Part shown: positions 53,701 to 63,089 of the stretch, piece by piece
Layout: every line of letters starts with the position of its first letter
How positions within the stretch are numbered: position 1 is the stretch's first letter
Assembly (NCBI RefSeq): GCF_000472285.1
Contig: NZ_KI421412.1
Span: forward strand, 324,048 to 387,219
Source: Desulfuromonas sp. TF
Lineage (GTDB): Bacteria > Desulfobacterota > Desulfuromonadia > Desulfuromonadales > ATBO01
Direction: 5' to 3'
DNA length: 63,172 nt
Translations under genes and position numbers: made by a program
Notes under the pieces: model-generated
Seen by the model: the letters and a program-made list of their open reading frames with translations, nothing else
Told to the model about the DNA's origin: nothing
The model's database searches: none

Positions 53701-56700
53701 ATGGAAAGCAAAACAGATATGGGACAATCAGACCAGAAATATTTCCCCCTGGCCATCCAGGTCTCCGAGCGCGCACGGACACATTTCGATCTTCCCGTCG
53801 AATTACTGCATCAGCCCTCCCCGTCCCTCTTGCGCCCGCTGCAGCAGGTGGCCCTAAGCCTGAACCGCAGGCAGCCCGAACGTCCCGCCAGTGCCGCCCA
53901 GCTCAACCTTCTGGCACTTCTGAACCGGATCTTCCGCCTGATCTCGGACCGGTTTCTGGAGCTTCACAACTGCACCTTCGAAGACCATACCGTCCGCATC
54001 GACGGTGAGCCGGCGGTCATTGCCGAACTGGATGCGGCCCTGGAAAGCTTCGTTCGACTTTACCCGCCCGCCGCCGTCCTGCGCGGGAAACCCCGGGAAC
54101 TTTTTTTCAAAGGGGAAGAGGCTCAGGCCAATCGGCGCGACACCCTGGTCGAGCTCTTTATCCTGGCCACCCAGTGCGCCAATCCCGCCGCCGAACGATT
54201 CAGCCCCCTTTACGACGATGCCGACCTGCAGCGCACCATCCCTTATCGTCAGGCTCTGGCCGAACTCGACCGGAAATTGCAGAAGGTCGCTGTTCCGGGG
54301 TTGCTCGGCCGCTCCCTGCTGTCGCTACTGCATGCGCCCATCGAGGCTTCTCCCCATTCGCTGACCGGGCAGGTGGCCTTCATTCGCGATCACTGGGGGG
54401 ACCTGATTCCGGAAGATCTGCTGCGCAGCCTGGTGATCGCCCTCGATGTCGTGGCCGAGGAGGAGACAATGCGCGGCTTCGGCGGCGGCCCGGCCCTGGT
54501 CCCCGATTTTCGGGCCGGCCTCCATTACGAAGAACCCGAGGCCTTCTCTCCCGATACCGACTGGATGCCCAACGTGGTGCTGATCGCCAAGACGATCTAT
54601 GTCTGGCTCGACCAGCTGTCGAAAAAATACCTCCGCAACATTATCCGGCTCGACCAGATTCCGGACGAGGAGCTCGACCTCCTGGCCCGATGGGGGTTCA
54701 CTTCTCTTTGGCTGATCGGGCTCTGGGAGCGATCCCCGGCCTCCCAGAAGATCAAGCAGATCATGGGGAACCCCGAGGCGGTCTCCTCGGCCTATTCTCT
54801 ATACGATTACACGGTGGCCGGCGACCTCGGAGGAGAAGACGCCCTGGCCGCCCTGGAGGCCCGGTGCCTGGCCCGGGGAATCTGCCTGGCGAGCGACGTG
54901 GTCCCCAATCACACCGGAATCTACTCCCGGTGGACCCGGGAGCACCCCGACTGGTACATCCAGGTCGACCAGCCCCCCTATATCGGCTACCGATTCACCG
55001 GCCCGGACCTTTCCTGGTCCGACGATGTGGCCCTCTTCATCGAGGACGGCTACTGGAATCATTCCGATGCGGCCGTCGTCTTCAAGCATGTGGACAGACG
55101 CAGCGGAAAAGAGCGCTACATCTATCACGGCAACGACGGCACCCACATGCCCTGGAACGATACGGCCCAGCTCAACTACCTGCTGCCGGAGGTGCGGGAG
55201 GCGATGATCCGCACCATCGTCGCCGTGGCGCGCCGCTTCCGGGTAATCCGCTTCGACGCCGCAATGACTTTGGCCAAGAAGCATTTCCAGCGCCTGTGGT
55301 ACCCCCAGCCCGGAGGCGGTTCCGGGGTCCCTTCAAGGGCCGAGCACGCCATGAGCCGGGACGACTTCGACCACGCCTTTCCGGTGGAGTTCTGGCGCGA
55401 GGTCGTCGACCGGGTCGCCGCCGAGGTTCCCGATACCCTCCTGATCGCCGAAGCCTTCTGGCTCATGGAAGGGTACTTCGTCCGCACTCTCGGTATGCAC
55501 CGGGTCTACAACAGCGCCTTCATGAACATGCTGAAGATGGAGGAGAATGCCAAATACCGCAGCGTCATCAAAAACATCCTCGAATTCAACCCCGCCATTC
55601 TGCAGCGTTTCGTCAATTTCATGAACAACCCCGATGAAGCCACAGCCGTCGAGCAGTTCGGCCGGGGGGACAAGTACTTCGGCGTGGCGGTCATGCTGGT
55701 GACCATGCCGGGACTCCCCATGTTCGGCCACGGGCAGGTGGAGGGGCTCTCGGAGAAGTACGGGATGGAGTACCGGCGGGCTTATCGTGACGAGGCTCCC
55801 GACGAAGCCTTCATCCGGCACCATGAGGCGCAGATCTTCCCCCTGATGCGCCGGAGGCGGCAGTTCAGCGGCGCCGAGCAGTTCGAACTCTACGACTTCG
55901 ATACGGAAGGAGGAGTCGACGAGAACGTCTTCGCCTACTCCAACGGCAGCGCAGAGGACAAAACGCTGGTGGTCTACAACAACCGCTTCGGTGAGACCGA
56001 GGGGCGGATCGGCCGTTCCGTGGCCAAAAACGTCCCCCGCCACCCCGGCGAAAGCAACTTGGTGACCACCACCCTGGCCGACGCTTTCAAACTCGCCATG
56101 GGCCCCGACCGTTTCCTTCGCTTTCGCGACACCCGCAGCGGCCTCGAATACCTGCGTCCCTGCGACGCGATGCAGGGGCTGCATCTGCGACTGGACGCCT
56201 ACGAGTATTACGTCTTCGTCGATTTCCGCCAGATCCACGATGCCGAAGGGATCTGGGGACAGCTGTACGGCGAGATCGGCGACCGGCCGGTGGTCAGCCT
56301 CGACTGGGAACTGCGCCGGGTTCGTTTGGCGCCGCTGCTGCAGGCCTTCAGGCGCACTATCGATCCGCAGATGCTGCACGAGTTGGCCGCGGCTCTTGGG
56401 CTGTCTGAAGAAAAATGGCGGAAGAGTCCGGCGCAGGAGAGCTTTTCCCGCACCCTGGAAGTGTTTCTTCGGACCGCGGAAGAGGTCGTGCGCCTTCCCG
56501 GTCAGCCGCAGGAACTGCACCGGACGATCATGGCGGAGCTGAGTGAGATCCGTTCGCTGCTGAAGATGAAAAGCCGCAGAGTGAAGGAGCGCCGGAGCCT
56601 GAAGGCCATGGCCGCGCCCTGGAGCACAGAGGAAAAGTCGGCAGGGGAACTCAGGCGGATGCTCGAAGGAGTGCTGCTCCCTTTCCTGACTCTGCACCGC

Positions 56701-58653
56701 CTGGCCCAGCCCTCGGCGGGAGTGTCCGCCGGGCGGCGAAGTGCCCGCTGGATGGAGGAATATCTGCTGGAGCATGTCCTCGAGGAGGTGCTGGGAGGCG
56801 GAAAGGGCATCCGCGCCGCGCTGCTGGCCAAGACCCTGGTCCGCCACCAGGAGTTCTGGGTTCCCGCCGTCCGTCGGCATGATTTCGCCGCCCTGCTTAA
56901 AGAGACTTCGGTGCGGCAATGCCTCTGTGCGAACTGGGCGGATGGAACCGAATGGTTCAACAAGGAATGCCTGGAAGAGCTCTCTTACGGTCTTTTCTTT
57001 GTTGCGGCAATCGCCTCCGCGGCCCATTTCGGCCGGGACACGGAAGGACTCCTCGCTCACCTGGCACAGATCCACGGGGAACAGGAGAAGCTTCTTCGGC
57101 ATGCCGAAGAAGCCGGCTACCGGATGGAGCGGTTCCGGAACCGGATTCTCGCCGACCAGCGGACTCTGTATCCTCTCCGCGAGAGGAAGACCGAACCGCT
57201 GAAAATCCTCCTGGTTTCTCCGGAAGTTGCGCCTTTTGCCAAGAGCGGCGGGCTGGCCGATGTCGCCGGGGCACTCCCCCAGGCGTTGAAGGACCTCGGC
57301 CATGATGTGCGGATCATCATGCCCTTTTACCGGAGTGTGGACGAAAGGGGCGAATCCCTGGAGCGGCGCATCGCCAGCGTGGAAGTCGATATCGGCGGTG
57401 AACCCCGGGGCGGACTCCTGCACCAGGGAGTCCTGAATGACGTGCCGGTCTATTATGTCGAGAACCCCCATTTCTTCGACCGGGAGGGGCTTTACGGCAA
57501 CGGCGATGGAGATTTCTCCGACAATGCCCTGCGATTCGGCTTTTTCTGTCGGAGCGTTCTGGAATTTCTGCCGCGGATCGATTTCCGTCCGGATGTTCTG
57601 CATCTCAACGACTGGCAGACCAGTCTGATTCCGGTACTGCTGCGCACCGAACTGCGGGATGATCCATTCTACGCCGGAATCGGCACCCTGATGACCATTC
57701 ACAATCTCGGCTACCAGGGCCTTTTCCCGCCAGGGGTGTTGACCGATCTCGGCGTCGATCCCGCACTGGCATCCATGGAAGGGTTGGAATTTTACGGAAA
57801 GGTCTCTCTCCTCAAGGGAGGGGTGATCTTTGCCGACACCGTGAACACCGTCTCCGAGACCTATTGCAAGGAAATCCAGACCCCCGAATTGGGGATCGGT
57901 TTCGACGGAATCCTTCGCCGGCGCCGGGACGCCTTGATCGGAATCGTCAACGGCCTGGACATGCAACAGTGGAATCCGGCAGAGGACCGGGCGCTTGCCG
58001 CGCCCTTCAGTGCATCCGAGCCGGAGGGAAAAGCGCGGAACAAGACCGCTCTGCAGCAGGAGCTGGGCCTTGAGAAGAGGTCCGAGGTCCCGATCGTCGC
58101 CATGGTGACCCGTCTGGACACCCAGAAGGGTCTGGACCTGGTGGAAGACGCCTGGGAGGAGCTCATGCAGCGTGACCTGCAGTTCGTCCTGCTCGGCAGC
58201 GGGGAACGGGTGCACATGGAACGCTTCGCCAAATTGAGGAGCCGGTATCCGGGAAAGGTTTCCATCAACCTGAACTTCGACGAGGATCTCTCCCGGCGCA
58301 TTTATGCCGGCAGCGACATCTTTCTGATGCCGAGCCACTATGAGCCGTGCGGTCTCGGCCAGCTCATCGCCCTGCGCTACGGATCGCTCCCTGTCGTCCG
58401 CAGAACCGGAGGACTCGCCGATACGGTCTTCGATGCCGCAGAGAAACCGCGGCAGGGCAACGGATTCGTCTTTGACGAGCCCGCCGCCGAGGACCTGCTG
58501 TCGGCCCTCGACCGGGCACTGCGCCTCTACTCCGACCGCCCCGCCTGGCTGAGCCTGGCGCGGCAAGCCATGGCCGAGGATAATTCCTGGACTCATTCAG
58601 CCGAACGCTATATAACTTGCTATCGAAAGATCAGGGAGGCGAAAAATGGCTGA
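53701..58653 (+). CDS. GH13 amylase-like / GT5 glycogen synthase fusion
   Basis: A 1650-residue protein with no clear ribosome site (an ATG six codons later is possible). Residues 1-300 are a helical region with no recognised family. Residues about 310-760 are a GH13 barrel with region I DVVPNH (D399), nucleophile D519 in RFDAAM, acid/base E584 in IAEAFW and D645 in NNPDE: the whole triad is present. A helical linker follows. Residues about 1165-1645 are a complete GT5 starch/glycogen synthase: KSGGLADVAGALP (K1181) and PSHYEPCGLGQLIALRYG. Both catalytic halves look intact. Probably builds or remodels alpha-glucan. The pair on one chain is unusual. Confidence 0.87.
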   Translation: MESKTDMGQSDQKYFPLAIQVSERARTHFDLPVELLHQPSPSLLRPLQQVALSLNRRQPERPASAAQLNLLALLNRIFRLISDRFLELHNCTFEDHTVRIDGEPAVIAELDAALESFVRLYPPAAVLRGKPRELFFKGEEAQANRRDTLVELFILATQCANPAAERFSPLYDDADLQRTIPYRQALAELDRKLQKVAVPGLLGRSLLSLLHAPIEASPHSLTGQVAFIRDHWGDLIPEDLLRSLVIALDVVAEEETMRGFGGGPALVPDFRAGLHYEEPEAFSPDTDWMPNVVLIAKTIYVWLDQLSKKYLRNIIRLDQIPDEELDLLARWGFTSLWLIGLWERSPASQKIKQIMGNPEAVSSAYSLYDYTVAGDLGGEDALAALEARCLARGICLASDVVPNHTGIYSRWTREHPDWYIQVDQPPYIGYRFTGPDLSWSDDVALFIEDGYWNHSDAAVVFKHVDRRSGKERYIYHGNDGTHMPWNDTAQLNYLLPEVREAMIRTIVAVARRFRVIRFDAAMTLAKKHFQRLWYPQPGGGSGVPSRAEHAMSRDDFDHAFPVEFWREVVDRVAAEVPDTLLIAEAFWLMEGYFVRTLGMHRVYNSAFMNMLKMEENAKYRSVIKNILEFNPAILQRFVNFMNNPDEATAVEQFGRGDKYFGVAVMLVTMPGLPMFGHGQVEGLSEKYGMEYRRAYRDEAPDEAFIRHHEAQIFPLMRRRRQFSGAEQFELYDFDTEGGVDENVFAYSNGSAEDKTLVVYNNRFGETEGRIGRSVAKNVPRHPGESNLVTTTLADAFKLAMGPDRFLRFRDTRSGLEYLRPCDAMQGLHLRLDAYEYYVFVDFRQIHDAEGIWGQLYGEIGDRPVVSLDWELRRVRLAPLLQAFRRTIDPQMLHELAAALGLSEEKWRKSPAQESFSRTLEVFLRTAEEVVRLPGQPQELHRTIMAELSEIRSLLKMKSRRVKERRSLKAMAAPWSTEEKSAGELRRMLEGVLLPFLTLHRLAQPSAGVSAGRRSARWMEEYLLEHVLEEVLGGGKGIRAALLAKTLVRHQEFWVPAVRRHDFAALLKETSVRQCLCANWADGTEWFNKECLEELSYGLFFVAAIASAAHFGRDTEGLLAHLAQIHGEQEKLLRHAEEAGYRMERFRNRILADQRTLYPLRERKTEPLKILLVSPEVAPFAKSGGLADVAGALPQALKDLGHDVRIIMPFYRSVDERGESLERRIASVEVDIGGEPRGGLLHQGVLNDVPVYYVENPHFFDREGLYGNGDGDFSDNALRFGFFCRSVLEFLPRIDFRPDVLHLNDWQTSLIPVLLRTELRDDPFYAGIGTLMTIHNLGYQGLFPPGVLTDLGVDPALASMEGLEFYGKVSLLKGGVIFADTVNTVSETYCKEIQTPELGIGFDGILRRRRDALIGIVNGLDMQQWNPAEDRALAAPFSASEPEGKARNKTALQQELGLEKRSEVPIVAMVTRLDTQKGLDLVEDAWEELMQRDLQFVLLGSGERVHMERFAKLRSRYPGKVSINLNFDEDLSRRIYAGSDIFLMPSHYEPCGLGQLIALRYGSLPVVRRTGGLADTVFDAAEKPRQGNGFVFDEPAAEDLLSALDRALRLYSDRPAWLSLARQAMAEDNSWTHSAERYITCYRKIREAKNG

Positions 58654-58864
58654 GGAACCGGAAAGCGAAGATCTCCTTCCCCCGGAAGGGGAACCGGCAG
58701 AGAGTGGACGGCGGAACGAACGTTTCCAGGACCTTGAAATCCTGCAGCAGGAAGTGGCGAAGAGGATTCGGGACAACCAGCGGTTTCTTGAACGCTTTAT
58801 GGATGACGAATTCGACGAGGAGGAAGACCCGGACGAGGGGGAGGAAATTTTCGAAGAACTGTAG
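58646..58864 (+). CDS. Small acidic protein
   Basis: A 72-residue protein, MAEEPESEDLL at start and DDEFDEEEDPDEGEEIFEEL at the end, with a central helix (FQDLEILQQEVAKRIRDNQRF). Its start overlaps the stop of the fusion gene by eight bases and is preceded by GGGAGG. No family recognised. Coupling suggests a partner or regulator of the alpha-glucan enzyme. Confidence 0.7.
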   Translation: MAEEPESEDLLPPEGEPAESGRRNERFQDLEILQQEVAKRIRDNQRFLERFMDDEFDEEEDPDEGEEIFEEL

Positions 58865-58875
58865 AAACAGGTAAA

Positions 58876-58937
58876 AGGTTAAAGGACAAAGGTTAAAGGA
58901 AGGACTTGTAAAACCTTTATCCTTTGTCCTTTAACCT
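58876..58937. repeat. Inverted repeat of AAAGG-type text, overlapping the HNH gene end
   Basis: AGGTTAAAGGACAAAGG (58876-58892) and its exact complement (58921-58937) form a perfect 17-pair stem; GTTAAAGG is repeated once more inside. The right arm encodes the C-terminal residues RLKDKG and stop of the HNH protein. It may stop transcription from both sides, although T-tracts are poor. Confidence 0.65.
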
Positions 58938-59213
58938 GTCAAGATACTCCTCCCATTCGATGGGGAGGAGATGTTTCTTGCGGTTGTTGCATTCCTTGCA
59001 GGACGGTACGCAGTTTCCCCTGGTGCTCTTGCCCCCCCGGATGACGGGAACGATGTGGTCAAGGGTCAACTCCTTCGGCGCCATCTCAGCTCCGCAATAA
59101 TGACAGACCCCTTGCGCTACCCGGTTTTTCCACCATTGGCTTTTGCGCAGCTCGCGGGCCTTTTCCCTCTCCCGGCGAACCTGCTCTTCCGAAGGCTCAA
59201 AAAATAAATCCAC
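58917..59213 (-). CDS. HNH endonuclease
   Basis: A 98-residue protein. CHYCG, TLDHIVPVIRGG and NCVPSCKECNNRK are the zinc-ribbon CxxC, the DH catalytic core and the second CxxC of an HNH domain. A basic N-terminal helix (RREREKARELRKSQWWKNR) precedes it. It stands alone, convergent with the small acidic protein. A free-standing HNH of this size is common; the target is unknown. Confidence 0.85.
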   Translation of the reverse strand: MDLFFEPSEEQVRREREKARELRKSQWWKNRVAQGVCHYCGAEMAPKELTLDHIVPVIRGGKSTRGNCVPSCKECNNRKKHLLPIEWEEYLDRLKDKG

Positions 59214-59384
59214 AAATACTCCCTTTCAACGATATGGAGCCATTCTACGCGAGGCCTTCGGAAAGGACAACACCTTCCCTTTGTGCCTTCGGCACGGAAG
59301 CTTGCGCATTTTTTCGATTTATGCCATTTTTAGCGGCAATTCGCGCCGCTTTCCTGGCGGCGACAAACAGATCCGGGAAAACGA

Positions 59385-60740
59385 ATGAAGATACTGATCA
59401 TCGGTTCAGGGCAAGTCGGCTATTTTCTCTGCGAGCGGCTCTCAATGGAGGGGCACGAAGTCACTCTGATCGATCGCAGCCAGGAAAACCTTAAAAAAGC
59501 CCAGGACCGTCTCAACGTGCTGGGTATCCACGGAAACGGCGCCAGCGCCGAAGTCCTGGAACAGGCGGGGATCAAATCCGCCGACATTTTTATCGCAGTC
59601 ACCGATTTCGACGAGGTGAATATCCTCGCCTGTCTCCTGGCCCGTGAATACGGGGTCGCAACCCGGGTGGCGAGGGTCAAGAGTATCGAATACACCGGCC
59701 AGGGCGCCGTTCTGTCGAAGGAAAAGCTCGGCATCAGCCTCCTCATCAACCCCAATGACGCCGTCGCCGACGAGATCGTCAAGATCTCCTGCCGCTCAGG
59801 GGCCTTCGATGTCGCCGAGTTCGTCGAAGGGCAGATCCAGTTCCTGGGCTACCGCATCGGCGAGAGCAGCCCCCTGTGCGACCTGACCCTGCGGGAGCTG
59901 GGAGAGATCCGCGGCATGTACCGTTTCGTGGTCACCGCCATCACCCGCGGCGGCCGTACCATCATCCCCCGCGGCGACGACACTATTCAGGCCGGCGACA
60001 GCATCTTCCTCGTCTCCCACCGCCAGGACCTCCCCGCCATCCAGTACATGCTCAAACTCGAGGAACCGGAAAAAAGGCGCCAATCGCCGCGGGCATTCAT
60101 TCTCGGAGGAGGTCGCATCGGGCTGCGCGTCGCCGGCGAACTCGAAAAGAGGCGTTTCGATGTTCGCCTGGTGGATCAGGACGAGCAGCGGTGCGAGATG
60201 CTTTCGGCCAAGCTGAAACGGACTATGGTGATTCACGCGGAAGGAACGGATATCAGTACGATGCTGGATGAAGGGGTGGAGAACGCCGATGTCTTCATCG
60301 CGGTCACGGACAACGACGAAAGCAATATCCTCTGCTCACTCCTCGCCCGCCAGCACGGCGCCCGCCGCACCTTGGCCCTGGTGAACAAACCCGAGCTGCT
60401 GAATCTGGCCCCCACTCTCGGGGTCGACGCCTGCATTTCACCCCGCCAGGCGGCCGCCGGAGCTATCCTCAAGTTTGTCCGGCGCGGAGAGATCATCTCC
60501 CTTGCCGCCATCGAGGGGAGCAATGCCGAGGTCCTTGAGATCCTGGTTCCCGGAAGAAGCAGCATCGTCGAAACCCCGCTGAAGGATCTGGATTTTCCGG
60601 AGGGCGCGATCATCGGCGCCGTCGTCCATAAGGATACCTACGAGATCCCCACCGGCGACAGCCGTCTGCGGGAAGGCGACCGGGTAGTGGTTTTCGCCCT
60701 TCCTGGAGCGCTGTCGAAGATCGAGAGGTTTTTCGAATAA
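59385..60740 (+). CDS. trkA: Trk potassium uptake regulatory subunit TrkA
   Basis: A 451-residue cytosolic protein of two RCK halves, each with an NAD-binding GxGxxG: IIGSGQVGYFLCERL near residue 5 and FILGGGRIGLRVAGEL near residue 240, each followed by an RCK-C domain. Acidic residue at the end of beta-2 (TLIDRSQ and RLVDQDE) favours NAD(H). It gates TrkH. The stop is followed after one base by the trkH start. Confidence 0.94.
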   Translation: MKILIIGSGQVGYFLCERLSMEGHEVTLIDRSQENLKKAQDRLNVLGIHGNGASAEVLEQAGIKSADIFIAVTDFDEVNILACLLAREYGVATRVARVKSIEYTGQGAVLSKEKLGISLLINPNDAVADEIVKISCRSGAFDVAEFVEGQIQFLGYRIGESSPLCDLTLRELGEIRGMYRFVVTAITRGGRTIIPRGDDTIQAGDSIFLVSHRQDLPAIQYMLKLEEPEKRRQSPRAFILGGGRIGLRVAGELEKRRFDVRLVDQDEQRCEMLSAKLKRTMVIHAEGTDISTMLDEGVENADVFIAVTDNDESNILCSLLARQHGARRTLALVNKPELLNLAPTLGVDACISPRQAAAGAILKFVRRGEIISLAAIEGSNAEVLEILVPGRSSIVETPLKDLDFPEGAIIGAVVHKDTYEIPTGDSRLREGDRVVVFALPGALSKIERFFE

Positions 60741-60741
60741 G

Positions 60742-62184
60742 ATGAACATGGTCCTCACGCTGCGCATTCTTGGCGCCATGCTTCTGTTTCTCGCCGCCGC
60801 CCTGCTGGTGCCGATCCCCTTCTCCTTATATTTTCGCGACGGAGCGGCCGGGGCATTTCTTCTTTCTGCGTCCATTACCCTGATAGCCGGGCTGGCACTG
60901 TTCGCCAGTTGCAAAAGCCGGAAGGATCTGTCCGTTCGTGAAGGCTTTGCCATCGTAACCTTCGGCTGGACCTTTTACGCTCTCTTCGGCGCCCTTCCTT
61001 TCCTCTTCTCCGGCGCCATCCCTTCCCCCCTCGATGCCGTCTTCGAAACCATGAGCGGCTTCACCACCACCGGCTCCACGATTCTGACCGATATCGAGAT
61101 CCTCCCAGAAAGCGTGCTGCTGTGGCGTGCCTTAACTCACTGGCTGGGCGGCATGGGAATCATCGTGCTTTCCCTGGCGATCCTGCCCATGCTCGGCGTC
61201 GGCGGCATGCAGCTCTTCAAGGCGGAGGTTCCCGGCCCCACAGCCGACCGCCTCAAACCTCGAATCCAGGACACCGCCAAGCTGCTGTGGGGAGTCTATG
61301 TCCTGTTGACGGCGGCCGAAACCGTCCTTCTCATGTTCGGCGGCATGAATTTCTACGAAGCTCTCTGCCACTCCTTCGCCACCCTGGCAACAGGCGGCTT
61401 TTCCACCCGCAATGCTTCCGTCGGCGCCTTCAACAGTCCCTACATCGAATGGGTGATTATCCTTTTCATGATTCTGGCGGGGGTCAACTTCTCCCTTCAT
61501 TATCATGCCCTCAGGGGGCGGGTGCGCGGGTATTTCCGCAACGAGGAATTTCGCACCTACCTGGTCCTGGTCCTGACTGCCACCGGCCTGATCGTTCTGC
61601 TCAACCAGGGCCGCGTCTACGATTCATTCCTGGACAATCTGCGCTACAGCGCCTTTCAGGCTTCTTCCATCCTGACCACCACCGGCTTCGGCACCGCCGA
61701 TTTTGAAATCTGGCCGGTACTCGCCCAATACCTCCTGGTCCTGCTCATGTTCACCGGAGGCTGCGCAGGATCCACCGGCGGTGGAATGAAAGTGGCTCGC
61801 ATTCTGCTGCTGTTCAAACATGCCCAGGTGCAGCTCTATCGCCTCATCCATCCCCGGGCGGTGCGCCTGGTAAAACTGGGTGATATACCCGTGGACCGTG
61901 AAGTCATGCAGGCCATACTCGGCTTTTTCGCCCTCTTCATGGGGGTCTTTGTCGTCGCTTCCTGTCTTCTCGCTGCCTCGGGGATGGACCTGGTCTCCTC
62001 CGGGGCCGCGGTTATCGCCACCTTGAGCAATATCGGTCCCGGCCTGGGGAGCGTCGGGCCTGCCGACAATTTCGCCCAGGTTCCGGCTTTCGGCAAGACG
62101 GTGCTCATCGCCTGTATGCTCATGGGCCGTCTTGAGCTCTTTACCGTTCTGGTCCTGTTCTTTCCGAGCTTCTGGCGCAAGTAA
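60742..62184 (+). CDS. trkH: Trk potassium transporter TrkH
   Basis: A 480-residue membrane protein with the four-fold repeat of the Trk/Ktr/HKT family; filter loops are visible at TMSGFTTTGST, SFATLATGGFSTRN, ILTTTGFGTAD and ATLSNIGPGLG. GGCAGSTGGGMKVAR follows the third. Together with TrkA it takes up K+ driven by the proton or sodium gradient. Start is one base after the trkA stop. Confidence 0.94.
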   Translation: MNMVLTLRILGAMLLFLAAALLVPIPFSLYFRDGAAGAFLLSASITLIAGLALFASCKSRKDLSVREGFAIVTFGWTFYALFGALPFLFSGAIPSPLDAVFETMSGFTTTGSTILTDIEILPESVLLWRALTHWLGGMGIIVLSLAILPMLGVGGMQLFKAEVPGPTADRLKPRIQDTAKLLWGVYVLLTAAETVLLMFGGMNFYEALCHSFATLATGGFSTRNASVGAFNSPYIEWVIILFMILAGVNFSLHYHALRGRVRGYFRNEEFRTYLVLVLTATGLIVLLNQGRVYDSFLDNLRYSAFQASSILTTTGFGTADFEIWPVLAQYLLVLLMFTGGCAGSTGGGMKVARILLLFKHAQVQLYRLIHPRAVRLVKLGDIPVDREVMQAILGFFALFMGVFVVASCLLAASGMDLVSSGAAVIATLSNIGPGLGSVGPADNFAQVPAFGKTVLIACMLMGRLELFTVLVLFFPSFWRK

Positions 62185-62227
62185 AATTCGACATCGGCTA
62201 AACAAAAGCGCGGGTATACTGAAGAGC

Positions 62228-63055
62228 ATGAAGAACTCTATTTTCTTTCTTCTGCTTGCCGCCGTGACTGTTTTCCCCGGACGATCTCAGGGCGCCATGG
62301 AGCATACGTTTCTCTATTTCCCCATGAAAGAGCTCGTCGCCACCCCGGCGATCTTCGACCTCCCCTACGAGGAAGTCCTTTTTCCCGCCGCGGACGGAAC
62401 GCTTCTGCATGGCTGGTTCGTTCCCGGGGCGTCAGGAAAACCACTTATTCTTTTCTGTCACGGAAATGCCGGCAACATCTCCCACCGAATAGAAAATCTC
62501 TATCTTTTCCGGCGCGAGATTGGCGTTTCCGTCTTCATTTTCGACTACCGCGGCTATGGGAAAAGTGAGGGAACAGCGAGCGAGGAGGGGACCTATGCCG
62601 ATGCCCGGGGAGCACTGGAATGGCTGGAAAACCGCGGTTGGAAACCGGAGCGGATGATCTACTTCGGGCGATCGCTGGGGGCGGGCGTGGCCGTACAGAT
62701 GGCGCTGGAGAAACAGCCGGCCGGACTGGTTCTGGAGACGCCCTTCCCTTCCGTTTCGGCCATGGGGCGCCATCACTACCCTTTTCTGTACACTCTCCTG
62801 TCCTGGGCCGTGCAGGCCCGCTACGACACTCTGGAGAAAATACCCAGCGTCGGCGTCCCCCTGTTGATCTTTCAGGGAGACGCCGACGCCATTGTTCCTG
62901 TAAAAATGGCACGGCGGGTATTCGAGCGGGCCAATGAGCCGAAAACCTTCCATCTCATTCCCGGAGCCGGCCACAACGACACCTATGATGCCGGGGGCCG
63001 CAAGTACTGGGATGCCTGGCGGCGATTCCTGATGGAAGTCTTCCCCTCTGAATGA
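62228..63055 (+). CDS. Alpha/beta hydrolase, exported or membrane-anchored
   Basis: The start MKNSIFFLLLAAV at 62228 is chosen for its signal peptide. The 275-residue product has oxyanion HGNAGN, nucleophile S149 in GRSLGAG, D220 in FQGDADAIVP and H249 in GAGHND: a complete triad of the YfhR/ABHD13-like family. A short N-terminal signal and no cysteine lipobox suggest periplasm or membrane association. Substrate unknown. It follows trkH by 43 bases. Confidence 0.85.
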   Translation: MKNSIFFLLLAAVTVFPGRSQGAMEHTFLYFPMKELVATPAIFDLPYEEVLFPAADGTLLHGWFVPGASGKPLILFCHGNAGNISHRIENLYLFRREIGVSVFIFDYRGYGKSEGTASEEGTYADARGALEWLENRGWKPERMIYFGRSLGAGVAVQMALEKQPAGLVLETPFPSVSAMGRHHYPFLYTLLSWAVQARYDTLEKIPSVGVPLLIFQGDADAIVPVKMARRVFERANEPKTFHLIPGAGHNDTYDAGGRKYWDAWRRFLMEVFPSE

Positions 63056-63089
63056 CCTTTTTCCAGCGAGTTTCTGATTCGGAAACGAG

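Noticed and set aside
55333-58596. 1087-codon minus-strand open frame
   Set aside because: It is the antisense shadow of the GH13-GT5 fusion, where both enzyme families keep their catalytic residues.
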